Of a stretch of 64,000 bases of DNA, positions 1-14,700 are shown piece after piece (the stretch's first letter is position 1; each line of letters begins with the position of its first letter). The stretch is from Anoplopoma fimbria. Taxonomy: Eukaryota > Chordata > Actinopteri > Perciformes > Anoplopomatidae. The stretch lies in NCBI RefSeq assembly GCF_027596085.1, contig NC_072453.1, forward strand, positions 2,749,448 to 2,813,447, in the 5' to 3' direction. The translations under genes were made by a program, and so were the position numbers. The notes under the pieces were generated by a model. That model was not told the origin of the DNA. It was given only the letters and a program-made list of their open reading frames with translations, and searched no databases.

Positions 1-168
1 AGTTAACCTCATATTACCAGAGGTGACAGGATGTTTTTTGGGGAATGGAAGTCTTACATCTAAAGATATTGATTAATGACATCCATTTTGGCAAGAATAT
101 AAGCCAAGTTAATGTGTTTTTTGCTGAAGTGCACTTCATTCTGTACATCAACTCCTACAGTATCTCAC

Positions 169-3100
169 CTGGAAGGCAGCAAACCACATGAGCCAGTCCA
201 GGCGGTAGTGGTACGGTGATACGAGGCATGGCCGTTGGTAAACGTCCCCCGGCTTACACAGGAACTGGTACTCCTCCCACAGCGCCTCAGGGTCCTTGGG
301 ATCCTGGTTTAGAGTGCCCTGGAAAATCACCTCGGTACGCTCCTTGGTAATGCTGGACAGAGGTAAGGGAGGAATTAAGTTAGTAGGTAACGCTGATTTG
401 TAAACCAAGACTAAATGCCTCATACAGTGAGGGAGAGAGGGAAGAAGGCTGCAGAGTGGATGTGTATAATTGCCAGAATGCAGACGATTTGAAGGTGCAG
501 ATGTCTTTACATGCACAGATTTCAAATCATGTGTGAAAGGATGTGTGTAATGGCAGCAGGAATGTGGCAAAATCACTTACTTATTCAAATTTTTAGACAG
601 ACAGACAGGTTCTGACCATAAGAGTTACAATGTTCCTTTTTTGCTGCATAGATGACACTCACCTGTTGCTTCAAGTTTCACAAAGCCACATTTTTTCTTG
701 AAAAAAAAATATATTTGGTTTGTAGAAACAGTGAGGAGTTTGGTTTACTTTATTTTCTGGAAAGACACCAAGGACAAAATGTCTTTCCTCCTAATTGTGG
801 CGGAGTTACAGCAGGAATCTCATGGACGGATACCTAAAACCTGGGCAATTAAAAACAAAACTTTTGAAATGGCTAAATAACTATCATAGAACTACATTTA
901 TTTTGTTTTTTGATATTCACAGAAGTGCAAAACAGTCTCCTAGCGCCAGGGAGTGAGGGGGAGCTACTGCAGGGTGCGCTAGCTAGTTAATTTGTCTCAT
1001 TTGTGGCACATTTAAGGATAACAATACATTCATCATATTCAGTGCCCTATAACACTATTTCCCAAGACACTGTTTATGTCATATCTAGCTGCAGGATGCC
1101 CTCTACCACCCGGCTAACTAGAATTGTTATCTCTTCGATTCAAAGAAACAAGATAGTATTTTTTTCGCATTAAAACCTTTCTTAGAATTATGAGATCATC
1201 TTGTTAATCCAGAAAAACTGAGAAAATGTTTTTTTCTCAAGTGAATGCCTGAAAAGAACTTTGAAAGTTTCGGTTTCAACTAATAAGCGAACATGAATGT
1301 TAAATGGAACAGTGAACGATAACTTTATCAATTTTACATATGGGCATGTGAGTATGAATGTGAACCTATCCCTTAAAGAGCATTATAAAACATCTTAAAG
1401 CCTTACATTTAGACATGATTCGAGTGGTTTTTTCAAGCTGATCCACAGATACATAGTAGAACCTCATGACCTGAGTGTACTGTACCTGCCAAACGCCCCG
1501 TAGGTGTTGACGATGCGCAGCGGGTCGAAGGAAGTGTTCATCACCTGCTTGGAACTGAACAGGTTCATCACCACGGGAATGCTCAGGTAGCCAATCAGAA
1601 CGCCCAAAGAAATGTTCACCACCCGGCGCATCAACATACCTGTAATGCATAGAGTATGTACACACATAAACACACACACACAAACACAAGAAGTGGAAAA
1701 GCATGTACCAATAGAAAACTCTAACATCAGTCCTCACACTCTGTCTAGACACTGCTCAAATTTACTTGTTTTGCCTGAAGAAGGTACTACGGCATTTTGT
1801 TTTCTTGTTAAATTGTGTTGACTTTTAGAGAAATATTGCATGTCATGTTTCTAGTCCAGGATTTCAAAATGAGACTGAGTGGCCCAGGAGAAAATTACAG
1901 CTTGCATCAAGGCGACATATTTGTTGGTGTCTGGCTGGTTCGTGTGCGTGTTTAAAAGTTACTGCTACGTTGCGTGTAAATCTATGTGTGTATATGTGTG
2001 TGTGATGACTTCAACACTTCCTCGGTGGAAGAGGTTTGACCGCGTGTTCCTTCCCACCTGTGTCTGCCTGCTTAACCCGCTCATGTTAAAGACATCAGCA
2101 AAATCAAACTGACACTTTTCTCAAATTGCTCAAATGATTAAAACATGCTGACGCTCCAGGTAAAAGCCTATTTTATATTCAACATCCCACGATAAGGCAA
2201 AGACACTAATGGGTCCAATGCGACCAATTAGAGAAGGGCCGCTGTTGCTTTTAACCACATTTTTAGAAGTCTAATTGTAAAAATGTAAGCCACATCCCAT
2301 TAAATTCCCGTAAACCATGTGGCTTACTTGTCCTGGCTTCTCAGCTGTCCAAGAGCTAATCCCTTTTTTCCCCATAATTCCCTGTTTCTTCCATAATTCC
2401 CTTCCTCTTGTATCCATTAGCCTCAACTGTTAGAGATACCAACTTTCTATACAATAGTACAAGAGTCTCTGGACCCATTGTTTGGAGTCAGGTTTAACTC
2501 TTTGACTGAAAAGCAAAAAAGTGAAAAAAAGTGAAAATGTGTATTCTTTATTTGAATGAGTTGTCTCTCTACTTTTAGCCTTAGGAAGTTTGGTGGATAC
2601 GGCCGTGAGTACCTTTGGTTGGTTTGGGGGTGCGTCCAGCTGAATCCTCATTCTGTATCTCGAGCACTGCCTTCTTAGCTCCGCCTCCAGAGTAAAACAA
2701 GAAGCCGAGCGACGCGTCATCAAAACAGGCCAGACTGGGAACAATGGTCAGCCAGTTAAGGAAACTGAGGTTCCCACTCACTATCAGAACCACCTAAAGC
2801 ACAAGAGACGAGGCAGAGTGGAAAGACACACAGGTGGTATAGAATAGATTATAGTTCACAACTGTTGGCTTCATTATATTTCTTCACTTTAGCATTATGA
2901 GGCATTTTAAGGACTTTAGCCAACATGGATGACAAGTACTGACTTATTTTGAGTCATGCAAAATCAACTACAGTAACTTGAGCTCTGACATCCACTGCAC
3001 ATGATGTGCACATTAAATTTAAGTTCACAGTGACACATAATTCGATAAATACACAGTTAAAAGTAATAAAACATCTGCTTTAATCATCAAGTAAACATGT

Positions 3101-4299
3101 TTAACCATGTAATGCTATGACTCATCCAAAAGAAAGAACTAAGACGTCCAAACTACCAAAAGGCCGAACAGCAAACCACTAAAAGTACAGGTTTTCCCTC
3201 ACAAGTTGCAGTCAGTGACATCGAGTTAGTGAGCGGCGCGAGTTACCTGGAACAGGATCTGGATCGCTCCGTTGACCATGCACATCCGCCTGCCCAAGAA
3301 GGTGAAGAGCGGGAAGATGAGCTCGATGAGATGGTTGGAGAACGTCTCGAAACGATGAAACCACCACGGGGAGCGGTGCATGTAGTAGGACATGGGGTTG
3401 GGAACTGGCTGGGTCTGGGAGACGGAGAGAAAGAGAATAAAAAAAGAGGACAGTAAGAGGAGAAAATTCGAAACCTAGACTATTTTTAAGCTTTTGATGA
3501 TGCCAGAGTTGATTGATTTTTTTTTAGCAAGTTTCAGAAAAGAGGGGTTTGTCAATATCATGACCTTCTCACCATGGATTTTATTTCCATGCATTTATGC
3601 ATAAGAGTTTAATACCTGTACCAAACATTTTCTTAAATGTACACTTAATAACTTTATTTAGATATATACTTCTTCTACTGCTTAAAAATGCCCGTTTTCT
3701 CAGCTTTACTTTGGTGCTAAATGTTGCCTGAGCCCAGGATGGAGAGAGGAAACATTTCCATGTCTAAATAAAGGCGGAACTTTATTTAAATTAAGGAAAC
3801 CCCACCTACAGACAAAAAAAACAACACGTACACAGAGCCGTGCTGTGTTCGTGGACGTATGATTAAGTGTGTGTGTGAGAGGTGGTTGCATGCGAACCGT
3901 GTAATAGCTGGACATGCAAATAGTGTCAGGTGAGGTGGTGAAAAATAAATACAGGACAGAAATAGGTGGTGGGGAAAAGAAAACAGGACACTGGCGCGCT
4001 CGTCTATCCTCTAATTGTTTTTTTATGGAATGGAAGGAAAAGAAGTGGGGGGGTATTTAACCTGTAGCTCACCGAACCACCCCTGGAAATCCAAAGGGCA
4101 AAGAGCCTGCAACCTCAGACGACCAAACAGCCCCCACCTGGCCTGAGAGCTAGCTGCGTTACAACAAACAAACCGGGGCAAACAAAACGCCGCCTGTGCC
4201 GAAACACACCCATGCAGGAGGGGGTCTGAAAGAGAGCAGTGTGTCAGAGGGGGGGTTAATAAGGCCTCACCTGGCGCCAGAGGCTTCCGGTGCTCTGTA

Positions 4300-4342
<43 letters not shown>

Positions 4343-6438
4343 CTACATTACCCCCAAGGCCGTTGACAGTTGAGGTTGGAGCAGGTCAGAGAAACTGACC
4401 CAACGTGGAATAAGGTCCATAATGAAATACGATTTGTAAGGCGACAACATTTTTGTAACGCACTACATTTCTTTATATTTTAAACACCTGTCAGCGTGTA
4501 ATTCAAAGAATCTCCTTTGCAGAGCATTTTCTCCCATTTCAGAGTTGAATTCGGAGTTCTGTCAAAGCCACATGGTAGCTTTTGTAAGTAAATGTGGCCA
4601 CACACGGCAACTCAAGGATGAGGGTAAAAAAATTAAACGTAGAATTTGACTTACATTTTGAAAGGTGAACATTCAAATCAGCTGAATGCGTAATTAGGCA
4701 AATGTTTGCCAGCTTGTCCACGCAAAAACCCTAAAGACACTGACCGATATATAGCTGGATGAAAAGTAGAACAGAAATGCACAAGGACACAGTAAAGCAC
4801 ATCATAAAAAAAAGAATTGATTTAAAGCGTAATGGGCACACACACATGCATTAAGGAAAGCAGTTAGGAGACAGATATATATTTAGATATAAAACGCAGT
4901 AGGGTGCATTGGAAGCCACACCATACTGATTTACATATGAAAATACCCAGCTTACATTTCAATGGTACACATGATTCTCCTTGTTAAGTTCATCAAGTAC
5001 AAATGCTGACACTGTAGCGGGCTCACATTTTCCTGCATTTATTGCGAAAATGTTTAGGTTAGTACCATCAACTTGTAGAAAGCTACTGGTTGCATGACAA
5101 CTAGCGGCTCCTTGTTAATGTTGCAGGAATTTGTTTTGTCATCTATGCTTGCGCTCTAAACTCAAGTAAGCCATTTTAGTGGACAACTCGAAACTGCATT
5201 GCTCCTGTATATGTTCCTCAATCATATATTGGCTACTTAAATTGACACTGTCAGCAAATTAGTACTTTAGCTTTAAAACAAAGCTAAAGTACTGACTTTG
5301 TGACTCACTATCATAATCTACATAATGCACAGAGGTAAAACTACATATACAAAGAGAAACCCAAGAATAATTTCCCCTGGTCAGTCTGTTTCATTTGATT
5401 AATTATCAGAGAGGACAGAGACCATTTGGTATTTTACATAATCAGAGATAATGAATTACAGTGGTGGATAAAATATCCTACCTCATGTTTCATTTACCAT
5501 TTAGTGATTTTCATGGAATTAGCAATGCTAAAACTGTTCTAACCCTGGGAACCAATAATTGGGGGATACATTGCAGCAATCATGAAGTGTACCAGCAAAC
5601 CGAAATACATTTATTTTCCTAATAAATGGAAAGGCAGAAACCCTAACTGCAACAGTGCAAATATGAGGCATATCATTCCTGATTCCCTTCCATTTCAGAC
5701 TGTGAAAGTATCTATATTTTATTCCTGATATGTGCATGAGTGTCATCTCCAGTCATCTGGTCCCATAGGAGCCAGTGCATTCCTGTCTGTGTTAATTACA
5801 GCAGCCGGACCTCCTGCCTCTGCAGCTCCGTAACACAGAGCAGTGGGATTAACACAACCTCATCGTCTGCATAAGAGACTGTTTTTATTGAAACCCTCGA
5901 CAGCGTGGTTACTGTAATGTGTTGCCCTGGTGTGGTTGACCTGATGCAAGTTAATTTCCATCTTGTCATCATCAACGAGACAAAGCCATGGGACAATGTT
6001 TTTGCATGTTTGGATCAGTCTTATCTGATAAACCAACTGACCTAACCTGTCCTAACGACTAGTGAACATAGCGGAACAACTCCAGCTTCTCAAATGTGAG
6101 GATTTCTGAATTTCTTTTGAAATCATTTTACACCAAATATCTTTGGGTTTTAGACTGTTTGTTAAGCAAAACAAAGAACAAAAAAACTAAAATCGGAATA
6201 TATAACTTCGTCAATAGAAAAAAAATTATGAATCAATAAAATAATCCTCCAAAAACAATCAGTAATTGCAGCCCTGAAGGAAATTATGGTTTCCTTGTCC
6301 GTGGAAAGTACTAAAGTTCTTTCAGGCTTCTCATATGAAAGTCTGAGCAGCTGATGAAAAGGTTGGTCAGTTTAATCAATTTATAGCTGATGTACTGCAT
6401 TTGGCTAGCTAACGCGGTAGCATGACACAGTGCAGGGG

Positions 6439-6503
<65 letters not shown>

Positions 6504-9500
6504 AATTAAATACCCAACCATTCCGTACACACACCTCGTAGTGGTAGTCCATGCATGTGAGGTCCCTCCAGCATTTGTCGCCTCGGATTTTTATGAGACC
6601 CTGAAAGAGACAGAAAACATACAAACAGTTTATTAGTTCTGTTATAAATTAAGTCAAATAAGCAACCATCAACAGCTCATTAGAAAATCAGATTACCTAT
6701 AACATTCATTCAAATCCCATAATTACCTGAATGGTCCAAAAGGAATAAAACCTTACCCTCGCCCAGGTGGGTACATGAATGGAACATGAGCTATAAATGC
6801 ATTGACCCTAATTAATTCACAACTATGCTCTGAAAACAGAGGAGGCATGGTTATTTGTAGGTAGGAATCTGTAATCCACATAGTTAACCACATTTAAAAT
6901 GAACAGATTAAATGAATCAAGAGGGCATAAAGTAAAAGTAAGGAGGAAGTGAGCTGCAGTGTGGTGGGGGCGACTGTGCTGTTAGTTCTGGTCTGAATCG
7001 AGCAGTACAATCGTACCTAGCGTATGTATATTATATGTAGTTTTGAAGATATAATTAGGAGGGTAAATATTGATGTAATGGCTTTTGCAGAAATGTGTAA
7101 AGTGCACATTTAAAATTAGATGTTCAGGACCACTCTGCATTTACTGGGAGCTAGGAGACTGACTTTAGTTACAGGTTGAGTACTAACAATAAGATATATT
7201 TTAATTAATCAACTATATAGTGACCTCAAAAGTACAATAATGGAATGAAACAAGACTAGGTGGAAATCTAGTAGTTGGCTGGACCGTGTTTGGCCAAAGT
7301 GCTAAATTGTGGTTGAAGAGATACAGGGATATTCAACGGCCTCTATAATGTGAATTCCAGGATATTAAAGATTAGTCTGCAATTTTCTGTACTGGTTCCA
7401 GTAATATATGCTCTTGGACTGAAGTATCATATCAAATGATAAGGTTAAGCTACATTTGAGACAATTAATTGAGGACTGCTTGAATTTAATAAATTCAATA
7501 ATATGATTATGCTATTTTCAACAATTTGTTAAAGTGTTATTCAGTCGCCAGTGGACGGATGGAAGGCACAGGGAGAGGCTTTGTTGAAACAGTGCTGCAG
7601 TAATAAATCCTAAAACCCTGAAATGAGTTAGCATTTTTGAACTTCTGGTCTCGACTCGGAATTAAATCATAAAAGTATATTTACCGCAGAGCTGATTTTC
7701 TGTAATAATCCAAAAGCCAATGGAAAAATCCCATTGGCTTTTTGTCGAGGGCACAAGTGCGCTGCTAACTTCCGGGCTGGCCTACAGAAATACGTCATCT
7801 TTGCATGACTCTTTTCACTTCTAAATGCCGGCAGCCAATGGGCAAACTCCAACTCAACCTACCAATGGTGTAACTTCGTCTCTCACTCAGAGGTTTGCGT
7901 TCGTAGGGCATTTGTTTCTTGCCATTCGCTCTTGTCCATATATTTTCTGAAAGATAATCTTTTGTTTCTCATTGAGGAAAGATTATTCTGATACTCTGAT
8001 CACCTTGCACACTACAAAATGGACAGTCTGCCTTAAAGAACTAATCTTGAAGAACAAATCTAATTGGCTTGGTGTCTGAACACATCATGATGTGCTCTGA
8101 CCTTCAGGACCCAGCAGCACTCTGTCCCACTAACAGAGAGCTTCACACAGACAGGCAATAAGCACTAATTAATCTGACTATACAGGGTGTTAGGAACCTA
8201 ATGCTCTTTCTAAAAATCTAAAGAATTTTATTATGCAACATGAAAGAAGAGAGATATGCTTCTGTAGCTCCAGGTATGTCTTCATTTTGGGACATGAAGG
8301 AAATCACTAACTGAGGTAGATGGCACAGGTAATTACCCCCCCACACTGACACTTATCAGAAATTGCTCAGAGTGGGACACACTGAATGTGTCCTCTGCTC
8401 CAAGCCTGTTTTTCCCCAAATGAACTAAATAAAGCTATCCAGGACACGAGACTGTCAATATTGACACATCAGTCGACCGCATGGAATGCAGAATAAATCA
8501 TCCGCTAACTTTGCACATTTCACTCTGATTATGAGCTTTGGCTGCTGACTGCAGCTGCTGGCTGGTGAGATGAAGTGGCAGAAGATGCTGCCAATAATCC
8601 AATTCAGTCATGAGACCCTGAAATGCCATCAATTACAAACTGACATACCTCTGACATAAACAGAGCACAGAGCCCTGAGGAGGGTCGCTGATGTGGATTA
8701 AGCAAATTTCCAGGAAGAACACTGAGATTTAATTAAGAGAGTAACAAAAAACTTGTCCACGCTATTTTGATACTCTGAAATGTATATAAACTTGTTGCTA
8801 GATTTAAAGAAAATTGTAAATTCTCAATGTATTTCATCACTGTAGGACACCATGAAACATTCTGTCAGCATGACACACCAATAAGTCACAGTAAGAAGTG
8901 ATTTGATTTGCTAAAAAAGGAACTTTGGGAGACTTAAGTTGACAGTTAGCCCCTTATGTTGCACCTGTAAGCAATTATTTTTTTTTTTTTTTAAATCTTG
9001 TCATTTACAGATGGGTGGTTACAGGACCTTGAGATCCACAAGCCAAATGAAAAGTATGCAACAATCTGAAAAAAGCTAAGCTAGCTAATGCTATGCTAAA
9101 GGAATGCTAACACTACGTTGGCCAATCATGCTGATATATCTCCTGGTATCCAGCCAAATAAAAGCCCATAACGTTAGTCTACCTTTATGACTGTATATAC
9201 TACATTCCATGTTTTGAGTTGTATTCCCTGTGTAGGGTTTTGTGTTAGGTCATCACTTCTTTTTCTCACTCACAGTTAACAGTTGGTTTAAATTGTTACT
9301 TCAGATCATTTTTTTTTGTTTTATTTCATAAAGGTGGTCCAGGTTTAGGAAAACTAATTCAGATTTTTCATTTCAAAAGATAACAGAGGAAAACAAATGG
9401 GGGGAAGAAAAGGAGGTTTTTCAAAAGGTCAGTTTTCTTCTAGCTTTTATCCTACATCCTGTTTTAGTATTAAAGAGTATTTGAACATTTGAAAGCTGAT

Positions 9501-11681
9501 TCAAATTAGAGCACCACAAAACAAAACTCTTATCCTTATATACCAGTTTTTTGCCAAACTGTTCCTTGTAACTTCATAGGTTTAAGAGAAGAAAACTTTA
9601 TTTTTCAAAATAGGTCAGATCCACTTTGTAGCAGCAGTAAAGCAGAACCATAGGACCTCATCATCAACTACACTTGTACCTCAAAGTCCCTGTCACCCCA
9701 GATATTTATCATATCAGTTGTCTGCCAACACCCTGGATGAGTTGGTCTGCCAGAAACACCCAAAATCCAGAAAACGATCCAATCTGCACTCACAAAACAC
9801 ATTCTCACGCTTTCTCTAATCCCAGTTAACACCCCTAAACTCCACACCTAGCATGGCATTTCCAACTGTTGGAGTGTTTAATGCAGATGTTCCTGCCAGC
9901 AGTGAAATGTGTAATCCAATTCAAAATCTCAGTGCCAGCACTTTAAACAGGAAGCTCATAAACATTAGCAGAAAACCAGAGAAATTAATCATTTAACCAT
10001 TGCTTCACAAGAAATGTCCTCAGGCAACTCATTCAGATATTAGTTAAACATCAAGAACACCATATTCACTGGCTTTATTATCCATTAAACAACATGATTC
10101 ATCTAATGTGTTTTCATTAAGGAAAAATGAATGCTAAAACATTCAACACTTAACACTGTAAAAGCTTATGGACTACACCGAAATATAGCCTGCTTCCTAA
10201 CAAAGGAGTAAATGAGCGCAGCAAGGCTAACAGTTTCCCCCCACTTCCGATCTTTGTGCTAAGCTAGGACTAGGCTAACCACGTTCTGGACATATCTCTA
10301 TACTAGAAACAAAAGATTAAATTAATATAAACCTTATGTGATTATGAAAAAAGCCAGCATAAATGCATATTTCCGAAAATGTTTTTCTCCTAGGAAATGC
10401 TATGCTATCAGTAAACTGCAGTCAAGTAAAAATAGGTCTGTTTCAATGTTTTAAATCTTTTGGTGGCATGTTAGAAATGAAGCCCAGGTATATATATATG
10501 CTGCAATCCATTTTAACAGGGAAGTTGAAATTTACGTGATTTCAAATCAAGCACCACCTGGAGTCTGATTAACGACCGGATTAATTCCAACAAACCCAAC
10601 ATCAAAAATGCAAGATGGCTGCTAAGCGCATCAACAGCAAAAAAATAAAAATTGGTATTGTGCTGTTAATTAACACTTCTGTCTTACTTGTGTCTCATTA
10701 GATCAGTAACTCATACTGTACTGCCCAACTTCTTTCTATGGACATGTTGCTACGGTGTTTGTATGTGCAAAATAATGAAGTATTGCATTAGTATCAACTG
10801 TTACTGCTAACAATGGCTAACCTGGCTGGAGCAAACCCCATAAACTTTTCAGACTACTTGCAGCCACTGGAAACGCAGTCAACTTGCATGTGAAGTAATT
10901 CCCAGCAGGTAAATGGAATGCAGCAAAAGACTAGAACAGGTAAAAAAAATTGCTTCCATTAATATGTTGTATGGGCTTTACTGGGACTGTTAATTCACTG
11001 CAGCACTAAGTCCCATGGCCTAGACTGAGAGACTGCAGGGCCAATTTTAACAGAGGCTAACAGCCTTTAATATGATGAAGAACTTCAGTGACGTGTACAG
11101 ATGGTGAGAGGCTGGGGAGCCTGTAAACAAGTACTTTAAAATGTATCACTCCAGCACAATAACTAAATAGCGGTACCACATCTTAAAGCGCTATTACTGC
11201 ATTGACGTCCACTGAAACCTCAAGCTAATTAATTTGTAGAAGAAAAAAAAAGGAAATTTAAAAAAGTCTATAGGACTGCATATCAATCAGCACTGCTTTT
11301 TCGCTCTGCCTTTATGTAAACATGACTAATCATAATTCAGAATGTTTGCTGTGAGCCACCACGGTCCTATCAGATCACATTAGCTACACTTTTTTGTAGC
11401 GTCTCGCCTGATTACCTGCACAGTCCGATGATGCAAACAAGCTGCTGCAGCACAAATCCCACCAGCTGTTTAATGTCCCAACCCAATTCACATGATGTAT
11501 GAACACATCCAGCTAAGCTAATTGGTACACCAATAAAGGCAATTCATCTATTAATTAGCAAATATGTCCATGTTAACATTCTTGGTTAGCATAACATATG
11601 GTCAGCTGATTTTTTCTATTTATGCAGCAACATGTTGGAAATGATTATGTTTAGGCAACCTGCTGTGCCAATAAATACTCT

Positions 11682-11772
<91 letters not shown>

Positions 11773-14700
11773 GAAGTTCTGTTAGTTCTGGTGGGACAAT
11801 TAACTCCCGTTTGAGGCGGTGCTTTATCTAGCTTAGCAGAGCTTAATATCAAAAGGTAACCAAGGCAACAGGAGCATTTGATTGCTTCAATATTAATAGG
11901 ATACTTTCCCACAACAACGCTCATTAATGTTTTTTTAAGCATTTGCATTGAGTTATTGCAAAACAGCTGGTTAAAACGATAATAAGGGGAGGAGCCCATC
12001 CAAAGCATTAATATAAGTTACAAATCATAATGCATTTAGAAAATATTGACGTGACAGATGCCACCATGACAGCATGTACCATGATGTGGGGACAGAAAAA
12101 GCAGCATCACTCCACACATTAGAGATCAAAGGATGTTACCAAAGTGTGACAATTATTTAGACATTTCTTAGTCACGCTGCGGAAAAACACCCAACCAACA
12201 CGATGGGTGGGCTCATACACACCATCTACCACTAATTTCCTACGAGGAAGGGGTCCTTTGAATTGTGCGCTGAGCCGTGTCGTCCTCACAAGCAGAAAGC
12301 GCGTAGAAGTGACAGAGCAGTGGTGAACCACGGGCTGTCAGACAGATAAATGCCTGTGACCAGGGTGGATCAAACACTGAGGGACTGAGGCAGGGGCTGT
12401 GCTGTACTTCACACTGCTGAGCTGCTACACAAAACACACTGTGACGGACTCTTAGCTCTTCCTAGTCTCAAACAACTGGAGCTCTCGCCCGTATCATCAT
12501 GTATTCTGGAATGGATCTGTCTCTTTGAAGTAAATGCAAATGCTATTTCTGGGAGTGTTGATTACACATTTAAGTTTTCCCTGTGAACAATTAGTTTCCT
12601 TTGTTTATTGGGTGACATCGGAATTTGATTTCCTGACAATCTTCCAGAGTTCTGGTTGTCTGACATACTTACTAGCACTTGAATGCATGATTTTGACAAA
12701 TTACAAAAAAAAAAATGAAAATCTCATTGTAGAAATCCCAGATCTGGATTATCGCCTAAATCTAGTCATCTGATCCAATTTTGCTAAAAGTTATCGGCTC
12801 TCTGCAGATTTTAGAATGTATCATGGTGACTTCTTGAACTACTTTGCAACACCAACACCTTCTGTTACCGTCACTGGAGGAGATGAACCCATTTAAACAT
12901 TTAAAAATCTAAAATAAACACAAGCAGAACTTGCATTACAATGCAATATCTAGTCAACAACAACGTATAATGTAGGGTTCAATTCAAATTAAGAAACAAG
13001 TAAGAGAGTAGCCAACTGTAATAAACAGATTAGGTGGATGTTATGCTGAAACAGCGGACATACTGTTTGAACTAGGACTATAACAAATCTGCCAACTTTT
13101 CTCAGTTAATCAATAATAGTATTTAAAATATAAGTTAATTTAACTCGAATTTCCCAGAGCCCAAGGTTATGTAGTTAAATATCTTGTTTTGGCCAACAAA
13201 CAGCCTCAAACTAACAACTTTCAATTTACTGTCATGCAAGTCATGAAAAAGCAGCAAATTTTGACATTTAAGAAGCTGGTTTCACCATCATAACATGTCT
13301 GCTTGAAAATTAAATTATCAATTATTCAATTAGTCACACAAACATTTTCTGCCATCCGATCTATTGCTGCACAGCACGCACGCACAAAGATTATATTTTT
13401 TGTCAACTTGACATTTCCTTCTACCCTTGAGAACATAAATGCAGTCAAACATACCATGATTCAATTGTAAAAGTACATTTCTGCAATCAGCAATACTGTA
13501 GCAGGAGTGCAGATGAGGTGTTTTAAGTGGGGGCTTTCTAACTTTACATCTAAACACTCACTGACTTTGCAGTTTGCTGAATGAAATTAGTTCTCTACAG
13601 TCAAACAGGGCTGAGGGGGTTCCCCTTGTGTTTCAGCTCTCTTCACGGCCCTTGTAGGAAAAATCCTTCTGGATTTGTGGCGACTGCAGTGATTGGCAGA
13701 TCTAACCGAGTCGGTGGTCTAAAATTCACCATGGAAACTGTCAAACAACCAGACATGTTGTTTAGCCGACCATATATTTGGGTTGGATTTCTAAATACTG
13801 GCAGTGTTTTATAGCAAACTGCTCCAAAAGAAACGATCTCAAGTCAGGAGGACAAACACTGAAATACCCAAGGGAAATAAAATGTTGCAAAATGGTTTTA
13901 TGTCTCCATGTTGGCCTGCTGCATGTATTCAGGTGTGTGCGTGTGCGTGTGCGTGTTTGTCTGTGCACAGTACATGTCTTTCTGCTTAGACTGGAATATC
14001 ATCAATGTCTGTGCAGGGTCTCCCCACAGGGAATGTGTTAGTCGAGGTGCTGGTGGCACTGAATGGGTTTTAGTTAATAAGACATGTTCGGACTTAACTC
14101 CAATAAATTGTGTTTTATTGTGTTTGACATGTTAAACAGCTGTTTAGAGAAGTTCTATGAAAAAAGAAGACGTTCTTTAGGGTTCCGTCAAAAACAGTCT
14201 ATCTTGTTTCAGTCCGAGAGGCGCAACACACCTATGTATGTGTTTGTAAAGTGTTTTACTCACAGCTCCTAGCATGATGCGAACGATGAGCCATCTGAAG
14301 GTCCAGATGCAGATGAGGGAGGGGGGACAGCGGCGGGGGACCTGGGATAGAGTCCACACCGGACACAGGAAAATGGCCAGAAATCCTGTCTCCAACAGCT
14401 GAGTCTCCCAACCTGTACAAATATTCAGAGAATCATTTGTAAAAAAAAATGTTTTCGTAGCTCAAAGCAGAATATCATGTACTGTAATGAAACAGTTTGA
14501 TGCAATGGTAAACGGTGTGTACTAGCTTATTATAACCGTATTGGCTTAGAGCTAAAAGCTAATTTAAGCAGGATAATGTGCCTGCAGTGACAATGCGCAT
14601 GCTGATGTTAAGTAGGTATGATAGAAGTATGCTAACATTGGCTAATTAGATGGTGCTGGCAAAACAAGGAAACCAAAGTTTTTACAATTCACCAAAGTCA

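Larger units (their letters stand above)
6601..14263 (-). other. lmf1 intron 4 (7.7 kb, non-coding)
   Basis: No supported exon lies in this long intron. It holds one copy of a dispersed repeat with a hairpin (about 7690-7805), a large GT tract (11685-11771), scattered GCTAA-rich repeat debris (about 9060-9120, 10200-10310, 10800-10830), and two complex AT-motif-rich stretches (about 8020-8750 and 11280-11570) that resemble conserved regulatory DNA more than repeat. The open frames here are short, or are translations of the microsatellite. Confidence 0.7.
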
